The notes under the pieces were generated by a model. That model had not been told where the DNA came from. It did no database searches and saw only the letters and a program-made list of their open reading frames with translations. A stretch of 5,060 nucleotides of DNA, taken from Nostoc sp. CHAB 5715 (lineage in GTDB: Bacteria; Cyanobacteriota; Cyanobacteriia; Cyanobacteriales; Nostocaceae). Positions 1 to 5,060 of this stretch are shown here, one piece after another. The first letter of the stretch is position 1. Every line of letters begins with the position of its first letter. The stretch is taken from contig NZ_JAIVFR010000559.1 of assembly GCF_020829685.1 (NCBI RefSeq), positions 1 to 5,060 of the forward strand, in the 5' to 3' direction. Position numbers and translations under genes: made by a program.

Positions 1-19
1 ACTATGTAAATACATTTAA

Positions 20-26
20 CCTGAGG
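20..26 (+). promoter_or_regulatory. Shine-Dalgarno-like CCTGAGG near the possible start codons
   Basis: GAGG at 23-26 resembles a ribosome binding site, but its spacing fits poorly. It is 0 nt before TTG 27, 3 nt before ATG 30 and 12 nt before ATG 39. The bad spacing is one reason to suspect that translation begins upstream of the window and that this match is incidental. Confidence 0.25.
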
Positions 27-3000
27 TTGATGGGGGCGATGCCGGTAGTAGCTCTCAGCCTTATTTTGTACCCTGCAATAGTCAAAGCAGAACCTGCAAG
101 TGAAAACCTCTTTTTACCCGATTCTCCTTCGCAAGCAAATAAGGGTGTTGAAGATCCTGATTTTTCACCGGATCTGGAAACCTCACTTCCATTCCTCTCC
201 CCTTGTAGGGGAGAGGCTTTGAATTCTCTTCCTTCTCTACAAGGGAAGGGCGCTAAGGGGTTAGGTTCCGCTTTGGTTTTTCCAGATAACGTGAAAAGTT
301 CCGAGCAGCTTCCACCTCACAAATTTCCTTCCTCACCAACTACTGATACTTCAATTCCAGATGTTCAGCCAAGTGAAACGGAAATACAACCATTTCAACC
401 AGCAAGTTCCGTAGGTTTACCCAGAGGCTTACGCAAAATAGCAGGAATCGAGAACAAGAATGATCGAGGTAAAGACACCGAAACACAGTTGCAAGCTTCT
501 CCAAGGCAAATACAACCATTTCAACCAGCAAGTTCCGTAGGTTTACCTAGAGGTTTAAGCAAAATAGCAGGAGTAGAGAACGGGCAAGGGGTGAATAAAA
601 AACTCCACCCACAAGGGGATGGAGTTTTTGGGCATGGGGAATTGGGCATGGGGCATGGGGAAGAAACTACCAATGTCCGGCGCCTGTCGCCCCAAGCGAC
701 GGGGCGACTATCCCGGAACACCCACGAGGGGATGGAGTTTCCCGTCGCTTTCAATGAAAATCTTCCCGTGTCCCCTACTCCCGCCATTTCCACAGCAATC
801 AAAATTCTGACTCCGACGGCTGACAGCGTTGTAGATGTACCAGCTACCACAGTCACTGTGCAATTTCCCGTTGGCAGCCAGGTGGAATTGCGGGTAAATG
901 GCGTGTTGGTAGACTCTTCTTTGGTGGGGCGGACGGAAAGTGACGCTACCACCAACTTATTAACGCAGACATGGTATGGTGTCTCGTTAAAAGAAGGTAA
1001 AAATACCATCTCTGCACAAGTAGTTGGAGCAAAAGAATCCCCTGTAACGGTGCAAGTCGCAGTCCGGGGAGCGCCACAGCAACTAACCTTAGAAACTGTT
1101 GAGTCTCGTATCCCGGCAGATGGGCGTTCCACAGCGACAATTCGGGGTCAACTCATCGATGCAGGTGGCAATCGCTCTAATCGTGATGCTGTTGTCACTT
1201 TGATACCTACTGCTGGGGAGTTTGTCGGGAAAGACTTTAAACCCGATGAACCCGGATTTCAAGTGGAGGCGAAAGCGGGGCAATTTACAGCTACGTTGCG
1301 ATCGCAACTCAAAGCCGAAACTGTCCGAATTCGGGCGATCGCTAATAATTTAGAAGCCTTTACCCAACTACAATTTGAAACGGCACTGCGTCCGAGTTTG
1401 GTGACAGGGGTAATAGATTTACGTTTGGGCGCTAGAGGTACAAATTATTACGGCAATTTCCGTGATTTCCTCCCTCCTGACAAAGACAACGGAACGCAAT
1501 TAGATTTCCACTCAGCAGTATTTGCCACTGGTGCGATCGGGGAATGGTTATTTACAGGCGCATATAACAGTTCTCGTAGCCTCAATGAAGATTGCAACTG
1601 CGATAATCGCCTATTTAGAACTTACCAATTCAGTGAGCAAAATTATCCTGTCTATGGCGATAGCTCGAAAGTTGATGTTGTCGCTCCTTCCATTGACAGC
1701 GTATATCTGCGTTTGGAGCGCTCAACTGGTATCCCCGGATCTTCCCCTGATTATGCCATGTGGGGTGACTACAACACAGAAGAATTTGCGCGGCGATCGC
1801 AGCAATTTACTTCTATCACCCGTCAACTCCACGGTTTTAAAGCTAACTACAATTTAGGGAACTTACAAATTACAGGTTTGTATGGCAACCATTTAGAAGG
1901 GTTTCAACGGGATACCATTGCTCCTGATGGCACTAGTGGTTATTACTTCCTATCTCGCAGAATACTACAACCAGGTAGCGAAAATGTCTTTATCGAATTA
2001 GAAGAACTCAATCGTCCTGGAACTGTATTAGAACGCAAACAGCTTAACCGAGGCCCAGACTACGAAATCGACTACGATCGCGGTACTTTATTATTCCGCG
2101 AACCCATCCTCCGCACCGATATCGATCAAGTCGGACAAGTATTGGTACGCCGGATTGTTGTTAGCTATCAATATGACAGCGAAGATTCTGATAGCAATAT
2201 CTATGCTGGTCGTTTGCAATATAACCTTTCCCGCAAACTTAACTCCGAAAGCTGGATTGGAGCAACTTATGTCCAAGAAAATCAGGGAGTGCGTGACTTT
2301 CAACTCTACGGTGCAGATGCGCTGATTTCTTTAGGCGATCGGGGTAGGTTGATCGCAGAATATGCCCATTCCACTAATGATTCTGACGTTGTGGGAAAGG
2401 TTAGCGGTGATGCCTACCGATTAGAAGCTGAGGGACAGATTGCTAATGGAATTCAAGGTCGTGCTTATTATCGCTTTGCCGATACAGGTTTTGCCAATAA
2501 TGCTACTATCAGCTTTGTCCCAGGACAAACTCGTTATGGAGCGCAGGTTACAGCTAAACTGGCCTCAAGTACCAATGTCAGAGTGCAATATGACCACGAA
2601 GACAATTTTGGGATTGCTCCCCAACCGCTAGATACCTTTGAAGAACTGTTTACACCGCGTTCTGAAGCGATACCTGGGAGTAAAGTCGATAATTCGCTGA
2701 CGACAATTTCCGCCGGGATTCAACAACGCCTGGGTAAAGCTACTATTGATGTGGATTGGATTCATCGTCATCGAGAAGACCGCATCCCCGACAGCGCCCT
2801 AAGTAGTACTTCTGATCAGCTGCGATCGCGTTTTTCAGTTCCGATTGCGAAAAACCTGACTTTTCAGGCGCAAAATGAATTAAGTTTATCTTCCCAAAAA
2901 GATACTGTTTACCCAGACCGTACCATTTTCGGATTAAATTGGGCAGCAATTCCTGGTGTGAATATCAGTCTGGCCCAACAGTTTTACACTAGCGGTCAAT

Positions 3001-4118
3001 ATTCGGGTAATGCCATCACCAGTTTGAGTGTTAACGGTGAACATAAACTCGGATCAAATACTACTTTGACCGGTCGTTACTCAATTTTGGGTGGTGCGAA
3101 TGAAATGACTACTCAAGGAGCAATTGGTCTAAAGAACCGCTGGACTATTGCTCATGGATTGCGGCTGAATGTTGCTTACGAACACGTATTTGGCAACTTC
3201 TTCGGACGGACTGGAGCAGGTCAACAATATGCCCAACCCTTCGCTTTTGGTCAATCAGCATCTGCGATCGGATTTGATGGTGGCGATAGCTACAGCGTAG
3301 GGCTGGAATACTCTGATAATCCACAGTTTCAAGCCAGCGCCCGTTATGAACATCGTTCTTCTTCTAGTGGTAGCAATACAGTAATTAGCGCAGGTGCTAC
3401 GGGTAAAATTTCTCCGGCTCTTACAGCCTTGGTACGTTATCAACAAGCTGGTTCTTCCAATCAAAAACTTTCAGGATTGGGAGATACTGCTAACCTGAAG
3501 CTGGGTTTAGCTTACCGCGACCCCAATAGCGATAAATTTAATGCCTTATTGCGTTATGAATATCGCAAAAATCCATCAACCATCCCTGACACCATCCTGT
3601 TAGGAAGTGGTACAGGTTCCCAAGACCATACCTTTGCTTTAGAAGCTATTTACGCTCCTAACTGGCAATGGGAATTCTACGGTAAGTATGCCTTGCGTAA
3701 CAGTACTTCTTATATAGCCAGTGATTTAGCTGGTACTAGCACAGTAAATCTGGCCCAATTACGCGCTACCTATCGTTTGGGATATAGCTGGGATTTGGTG
3801 GGTGAGGCTCGTGTAATTAGTCAGTCTAGCTACAGCGAAACAGGGTTTGTTGTGGAAACAGGCTACTACCTCACGCCTAACCTGCGCGTTTCGGCTGGAT
3901 ATGTGTTTGGTAAAGTTGACGATCAGGATTTTTCTGGCACACGTTCTGCGGGAGGTGCGTATTTGGGCTTTACGGTTAAGCTCAATGAATTGTTTGACGG
4001 TTTTGGACAACAAAAACCTGTTTCACGCCAGCAACAGCAGCAGCCTAAAACAGAGGCCCAGGTGAAAACAGAGACGCGCCACGGCGCGTCTCTACAAGGG
4101 GCAGATTTGGAATTGTAA
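27..4118 (+). CDS. Large outer-membrane beta-barrel protein with Ig-like domains, start possibly upstream
   Basis: This is a probable secreted surface protein of about 1363 residues. A hydrophobic signal sequence (PVVALSLILYPAIVKA) comes first. A Pro/Ser/Gln-rich linker follows (about residues 24-257). Next are an Ig-like domain (258-347, opening IKILTP) and a second, invasin/Big_1-like domain (349-452, with ESRIPADGRSTATIRGQLIDA). Residues 456-1319 are alternating, aromatic- and glycine-rich beta strands ending in YLGFTVKL, as expected of a barrel. Motifs YPVYGDSS (540-547), WGDY (579-582) and GPDYEIDYDRGTLLF (676-690) recall, from memory, large barrels that accompany DUF11-type surface proteins. 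The tail (1320-1363) has QQQQQ and a repeat-derived ETRHGASL. TTG at 27, ATG at 30 and ATG at 39 are the in-window starts. No in-frame stop lies upstream, and the upstream codons read NLRL, which would give the signal a positive n-region, so the true start may be outside the window. The substrate or ligand is unknown; an adhesion or export role is inference only. Confidence 0.8.
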   Translation: MMGAMPVVALSLILYPAIVKAEPASENLFLPDSPSQANKGVEDPDFSPDLETSLPFLSPCRGEALNSLPSLQGKGAKGLGSALVFPDNVKSSEQLPPHKFPSSPTTDTSIPDVQPSETEIQPFQPASSVGLPRGLRKIAGIENKNDRGKDTETQLQASPRQIQPFQPASSVGLPRGLSKIAGVENGQGVNKKLHPQGDGVFGHGELGMGHGEETTNVRRLSPQATGRLSRNTHEGMEFPVAFNENLPVSPTPAISTAIKILTPTADSVVDVPATTVTVQFPVGSQVELRVNGVLVDSSLVGRTESDATTNLLTQTWYGVSLKEGKNTISAQVVGAKESPVTVQVAVRGAPQQLTLETVESRIPADGRSTATIRGQLIDAGGNRSNRDAVVTLIPTAGEFVGKDFKPDEPGFQVEAKAGQFTATLRSQLKAETVRIRAIANNLEAFTQLQFETALRPSLVTGVIDLRLGARGTNYYGNFRDFLPPDKDNGTQLDFHSAVFATGAIGEWLFTGAYNSSRSLNEDCNCDNRLFRTYQFSEQNYPVYGDSSKVDVVAPSIDSVYLRLERSTGIPGSSPDYAMWGDYNTEEFARRSQQFTSITRQLHGFKANYNLGNLQITGLYGNHLEGFQRDTIAPDGTSGYYFLSRRILQPGSENVFIELEELNRPGTVLERKQLNRGPDYEIDYDRGTLLFREPILRTDIDQVGQVLVRRIVVSYQYDSEDSDSNIYAGRLQYNLSRKLNSESWIGATYVQENQGVRDFQLYGADALISLGDRGRLIAEYAHSTNDSDVVGKVSGDAYRLEAEGQIANGIQGRAYYRFADTGFANNATISFVPGQTRYGAQVTAKLASSTNVRVQYDHEDNFGIAPQPLDTFEELFTPRSEAIPGSKVDNSLTTISAGIQQRLGKATIDVDWIHRHREDRIPDSALSSTSDQLRSRFSVPIAKNLTFQAQNELSLSSQKDTVYPDRTIFGLNWAAIPGVNISLAQQFYTSGQYSGNAITSLSVNGEHKLGSNTTLTGRYSILGGANEMTTQGAIGLKNRWTIAHGLRLNVAYEHVFGNFFGRTGAGQQYAQPFAFGQSASAIGFDGGDSYSVGLEYSDNPQFQASARYEHRSSSSGSNTVISAGATGKISPALTALVRYQQAGSSNQKLSGLGDTANLKLGLAYRDPNSDKFNALLRYEYRKNPSTIPDTILLGSGTGSQDHTFALEAIYAPNWQWEFYGKYALRNSTSYIASDLAGTSTVNLAQLRATYRLGYSWDLVGEARVISQSSYSETGFVVETGYYLTPNLRVSAGYVFGKVDDQDFSGTRSAGGAYLGFTVKLNELFDGFGQQKPVSRQQQQQPKTEAQVKTETRHGASLQGADLEL
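194..249. repeat. Pair of palindromic repeats inside the linker coding region
   Basis: Two adjacent hairpins lie in the coding sequence. The first pairs CCTCTCCCC (194-202) with GGGGAGAGG (208-216) around a 5-nt loop. The second pairs 231-238 with 242-249, including one G-U. CCTTGTAG (201-208) and CTACAAGG (237-244) are also inverted copies of each other, so the two hairpins can pair together. The DNA is read in frame as part of LSPCRGEALNSLPSLQGKG. It looks like a dispersed cyanobacterial intergenic repeat captured by the gene. The family assignment is from memory and needs a genome search. Confidence 0.6.
382..581 (+). repeat. Direct 74-bp duplication with 126-bp period in the linker
   Basis: Positions 382-455 and 508-581 match at 69 of 74 bases by eye, and the first 39 or so bases are identical. 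The period is 126 bp, exactly 42 codons, so both copies are read in the same frame (residues 120-143 and 162-185). Each encodes IQPFQPASSVGLPRGL followed by R/S-KIAG-I/V-EN. The 52 bp between the copies are not repeated. Near-identity of the DNA suggests a recent duplication. The preserved peptide could be a short binding motif in the periplasmic or surface linker, which is inference. Confidence 0.85.
598..629. repeat. Hairpin repeat in the linker, AAAAACTCCA/TGGAGTTTTT
   Basis: AAAAACTCCA (598-607) pairs perfectly with TGGAGTTTTT (620-629). CCC (608-610) pairs with GGG (616-618), leaving one bulged A at 619, for a 13-bp stem in total. The A-tract/T-tract ends give it the shape of a bidirectional terminator or a small REP, yet it is embedded in an open reading frame around residue 191. 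Confidence 0.6.
628..662 (+). repeat. Heptanucleotide tandem repeat (STRR-like), five units
   Basis: Five consecutive 7-mers are visible: TTGGGCA, TGGGGAA, TTGGGCA, TGGGGCA, TGGGGAA. Degenerate short tandemly repeated repetitive (STRR) heptamers are a known feature of heterocystous cyanobacteria. Because 7 is not a multiple of 3, the frame rotates through the array, and it yields the Gly-rich stretch GHGELGMGHGE. A weaker C-rich series with 7-8 nt spacing (TCCC at 764, 771 and 779) may be a decayed partner. Confidence 0.75.
686..750. repeat. GC-rich overlapping inverted repeats in the linker
   Basis: GTCGCCCC (686-693) and GGGGCGAC (701-708) form a perfect 8-bp stem with a 7-nt loop. The loop and right arm, AAGCGACGGG (694-703), are also a perfect 10-bp inverted copy of CCCGTCGCTT (741-750), so two mutually exclusive foldings are possible. 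The sequence is clearly GC-richer than the rest of the gene. It encodes linker residues of no recognised domain. Confidence 0.5.
721..740 (+). repeat. Second copy of the 608-627 repeat, read in another frame
   Basis: This 20-bp segment matches 608-627 with a single A/G difference. The offset is 113 bp, which is not a multiple of three, so the two copies are translated differently (HPQGDGV at the first, HEGMEF at the second). That shows the similarity belongs to the DNA and not to a conserved peptide. It supports the view that this part of the linker was assembled from repeat insertions. Confidence 0.7.
4070..4093 (-). repeat. REP-like hairpin overlapping the 3' end of the barrel gene
   Basis: AGAGACGCGCC (4070-4080) pairs with GGCGCGTCTCT (4083-4093) across an AC loop. 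The left foot has decayed (CA instead of GT), while CTAC is intact on the right, so GTAG reads on the minus strand. The hairpin encodes most of ETRHGASL, eight residues from the end of which the protein stops (after QGADLEL). It lies 28 bp before the transposase start. Confidence 0.75.
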
Positions 4119-4120
4119 TT

Positions 4121-4681
4121 ATGACTAAACCAAAATTTCAGGGCAGATATCGAGTAGAATCCACACGTTTACAAAATCGTAATTATGCTGCTAACGGTTC
4201 TTATTTTGTGACAATTTGTACAAGCGATCGCTTGCATTTTTTTGGAGATGTGATTACAGGGAATATGCAATTATCAACAATTGGAGAAATAGCCCAACAA
4301 TTCTGGGCAGAAATTCCAAATCATTTTGCCTACACCTACACAGATATTTATGTCGTCATGCCCAATCACGTACACGGCATTATTGTGATCGACCGTCCCA
4401 CAAATGTAGAGACGCGCCATGGCGCGTCTCTACCCGATGATGAATTTAACAAATTTTCTCCGTTAAAACGGAATTCATTACAAGCAATTATTAATGCCTA
4501 TAAATCTTCTGTCACCCGTTGGTGCAGAAAAAATGGTTATGAAGATTTTGCTTGGCAGCCTCGATTTTATGACCACATCATTCGCGCCGACGGTTCTTTA
4601 GACCGAATTCGAGAATACATCATTAATAATCCCATCAAATGGGACAAAGACAAAAATAACCCTACAAATTTATGGATGTGA
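4121..4681 (+). CDS. REP-associated tyrosine transposase (RAYT, Y1/HUH superfamily)
   Basis: This 186-residue protein is of the IS200-like Y1 transposase class, single-strand DNA nucleases that cut and rejoin through a 5'-phosphotyrosine. The N-terminal RLQNRNYAANGSYFVTICT is typical of RAYTs. The metal-binding HUH motif is HVH in MPNHVHGIIVI (H83, H85), and the likely catalytic tyrosine is Y127 in INAYKSSVTRW. The RAYT-specific C-terminal signatures WQPRFYDHIIR (145-155) and EYIINNPIKW (165-174) are both present. All expected motifs are intact and the length is normal, so it may be active. It starts 2 nt after the upstream stop with only a weak GGA (4109-4111), so translational coupling to the barrel gene is plausible. 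Residues 96-104 (VETRHGASL) are encoded by an internal copy of its presumed substrate repeat, in the loop between the HUH motif and the catalytic helix. Such enzymes usually spread REP hairpins and do not move themselves. Confidence 0.92.
   Translation: MTKPKFQGRYRVESTRLQNRNYAANGSYFVTICTSDRLHFFGDVITGNMQLSTIGEIAQQFWAEIPNHFAYTYTDIYVVMPNHVHGIIVIDRPTNVETRHGASLPDDEFNKFSPLKRNSLQAIINAYKSSVTRWCRKNGYEDFAWQPRFYDHIIRADGSLDRIREYIINNPIKWDKDKNNPTNLWM
4406..4433. repeat. Perfect 28-bp REP-like palindrome inside the transposase gene
   Basis: GTAGAGACGCGCCA (4406-4419) is followed directly by its exact reverse complement (4420-4433). It begins with GTAG and ends with CTAC. It differs from the left flanking copy only at the centre (CCATGG against CCACGG) and at the decayed left foot. 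It is read in the same frame as that copy, giving V-E-T-R-H-G-A-S-L between the HUH motif and the tyrosine helix. Confidence 0.9.
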
Positions 4682-4697
4682 TGTTTATACCCACAAT

Positions 4698-4726
4698 GTA
4701 GAGACGTTGCAGTGCAACGTCTCTAC
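4698..4726. repeat. REP-like hairpin downstream of the transposase gene
   Basis: GTAGAGACGTTGCA (4698-4711) pairs perfectly with TGCAACGTCTCTAC (4713-4726) around a single G. The outer nine bases on each side equal those of the internal copy, while the inner stem is a different sequence that still pairs. This is compensatory change of the kind expected if the hairpin itself is maintained. It starts 17 nt after the transposase stop and could affect the 3' end of the transcript, but no T-tract follows. Confidence 0.88.
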
Positions 4727-4817
4727 AAATCGTCAATTTATAGCCAAGATTTATTAAATTAAAAATGAAATATTTCTTTAACTTTTAAAAGCGATCGCCA
4801 CAGTAAATCTGAATACA

Positions 4818-4832
4818 GATGGTAGATTATCG
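4818..4832 (+). repeat. Left arm of a perfect 15-bp inverted repeat
   Basis: GATGGTAGATTATCG is the exact reverse complement of the last 15 bases of the window. The match ends inward at 4833/5045. It may extend outward past the right edge, which cannot be seen. The distance across both arms is 243 bp, a size typical of MITEs. Confidence 0.7.
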
Positions 4833-4934
4833 ATGATTTTGGGCAAGCTAAAGACTGGAGCTTTATTTGAGGTGAATCAGCCCTCATTGATGATTAGGGT
4901 TAAGGCGATTGGCATTTTGTAAAGGTTATTTTAT

Positions 4935-4939
4935 GGTGA
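4935..4939 (+). promoter_or_regulatory. Ribosome binding site GGTGA for the short secreted ORF
   Basis: GGTGA lies 7 nt before the ATG at 4947, a good spacing. It supports this ATG as a real start even though the ORF is very short. Confidence 0.4.
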
Positions 4940-4946
4940 TTTACTA

Positions 4947-5051
4947 ATGAAGAATTTATGGCAAAATTTTAATATTTTTGGCTGGGGGCTGATCAGTGCG
5001 ACATTAGTACTTCAACCTACGTCAGTGCAGGCTCAATATATCCAGCGATAA
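4947..5051 (+). pseudogene. Signal-peptide-only ORF, likely 5' remnant of a secreted-protein gene
   Basis: The 34-codon ORF reads as a near-complete Sec signal peptide. It has a basic start (MKN), a hydrophobic core (FGWGLISATLVL), and a cleavage site after VQA at residue 29. It then stops at residue 34 (QYIQR, TAA). The last codon (CGA) and the stop both lie in the right arm of the 15-bp inverted repeat (5046-5060), so the mature part seems to have been cut off where that repeat begins. It has an acceptable ribosome site. The alternatives are a genuine tiny secreted peptide, or a frameshift with the rest of the gene beyond the window. The parent family is not recognised. Confidence 0.5.
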
Positions 5052-5060
5052 TCTACCATC
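5046..5060 (-). repeat. Right arm of the 15-bp inverted repeat, at the window edge
   Basis: CGATAATCTACCATC is the exact reverse complement of 4818-4832. It supplies the TAA that ends the short secreted ORF. The repeat reaches the last base of the window and may continue. Confidence 0.7.

Larger units (their letters stand above)
4070..4726 (+). mobile_element. REPtron-like unit: REP hairpin, RAYT gene, REP hairpin
   Basis: A REP-associated tyrosine transposase is bracketed by two hairpins of one repeat family, with a third copy inside the gene. The layout matches the REP-RAYT-REP arrangement known from enterobacteria and pseudomonads. There, single-domain HUH transposases recognise a REP hairpin with a GTAG-type tetranucleotide at its foot, and here the hairpins also begin with GTAG. 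The boundaries are set at the outer edges of the flanking hairpins and are approximate. No target duplication is expected for this enzyme class, and none is seen. Confidence 0.6.
1298..4798. repeat. HIP1 octamers GCGATCGC (six by eye)
   Basis: Full HIP1 sites were read at 1298-1305, 1335-1342, 1793-1800, 2822-2829, 4224-4231 and 4791-4798. The highly iterated palindrome is a known signature of many cyanobacterial genomes, and it is the main evidence for the taxonomic call. The sites occur in the barrel gene, in the transposase gene and in the right-hand intergenic region. The coordinates span the first to the last site. Confidence 0.85.
4727..4946. other. AT-rich intergenic region with one inverted-repeat arm
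   Basis: No convincing gene is seen here. The segment holds a HIP1 site (4791-4798), a 5-bp hairpin (4807-4811 with 4816-4820) and the left arm of the 15-bp inverted repeat. A 29-codon ORF (4833-4922) starts immediately after that arm, but it has no good ribosome site and no recognisable product. The frame is open back to 4782, so a decayed gene fragment is possible. No clear promoter was found. Confidence 0.5.

Noticed and set aside
382..581. Possible CRISPR-like repeat and spacer
   Set aside because: There are only two copies, they are 74 bp long, imperfect, and in frame within a coding region.
521..1132. 203-codon minus-strand ORF
   Set aside because: It lies entirely antisense to the linker and Ig region of the large gene, has no recognisable domain, and consists of low-complexity sequence mirroring the GC-rich repeats.
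4216..4440. 74-codon plus-strand ORF within the transposase gene
   Set aside because: It is out of frame inside a well-supported gene and has no family features.
4698..4726. Rho-independent terminator for the transposase gene
   Set aside because: The stem is strong but no T-tract follows on the plus strand, and the same hairpin family occurs inside two coding regions, so it is better explained as a REP-like repeat.
4799..4811. 13-base match (CACAGTAAATCTG) to 3740-3752 in the barrel gene, both reading TVNL
   Set aside because: The match is short and does not extend on either side. It is weak enough to be coincidence in a window this size.
4833..4922. 29-codon ORF directly after the left inverted-repeat arm
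   Set aside because: It has no proper ribosome site, no signal or domain, and a length expected by chance. It is kept only as a note in the intergenic entry.

Overview
The window looks like chromosomal DNA from a filamentous, Nostoc-type cyanobacterium. Six full HIP1 octamers (GCGATCGC) were counted by eye. There is also a degenerate heptanucleotide tandem repeat of the STRR kind, and several short palindromic repeat families of the sort that litter Nostocales genomes. No tRNA, rRNA or CRISPR array is seen.

About four fifths of the window (to 4118) is one plus-strand gene for a very large secreted outer-membrane protein. In order it has a signal sequence, a long low-complexity linker (about residues 24-257), two Ig-like domains (about 258-347 and 349-452), and a large beta-barrel-like region (about 456-1319). 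It ends in a Q-rich tail. The reading frame is still open at the left edge of the window, so the real start may lie upstream. The linker is built largely from nucleotide-level repeats kept in frame: a 74-bp duplication, hairpins, and heptamer repeats.

Two bases after its stop comes a 186-residue REP-associated tyrosine transposase (RAYT, Y1/HUH family) at 4121-4681. It is bracketed by hairpin repeats of one family (GTAGAGACG...CGTCTCTAC), at 4070-4093 and 4698-4726. A third, perfect 28-bp copy sits inside the transposase gene. This is a REPtron-like layout. Its left repeat forms part of the last codons of the outer-membrane protein gene, and the left and internal repeats encode the same peptide, ETRHGASL, in two unrelated proteins.

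The right end (4727-5060) is AT-rich. It holds a short ORF (4947-5051) that is essentially a complete Sec signal peptide followed by a stop. The stop codon is supplied by one arm of a perfect 15-bp inverted repeat (4818-4832 and 5046-5060). This suggests a second mobile or repeat element that has truncated a secreted-protein gene, or whose end coincides with one. The sequence past 5060 is needed to decide.

Overall, a cell-surface gene is flanked and invaded by small repeats, with the probable enzyme responsible for one repeat family encoded next door. No functional link between the barrel protein and the transposase is implied beyond possible co-transcription.
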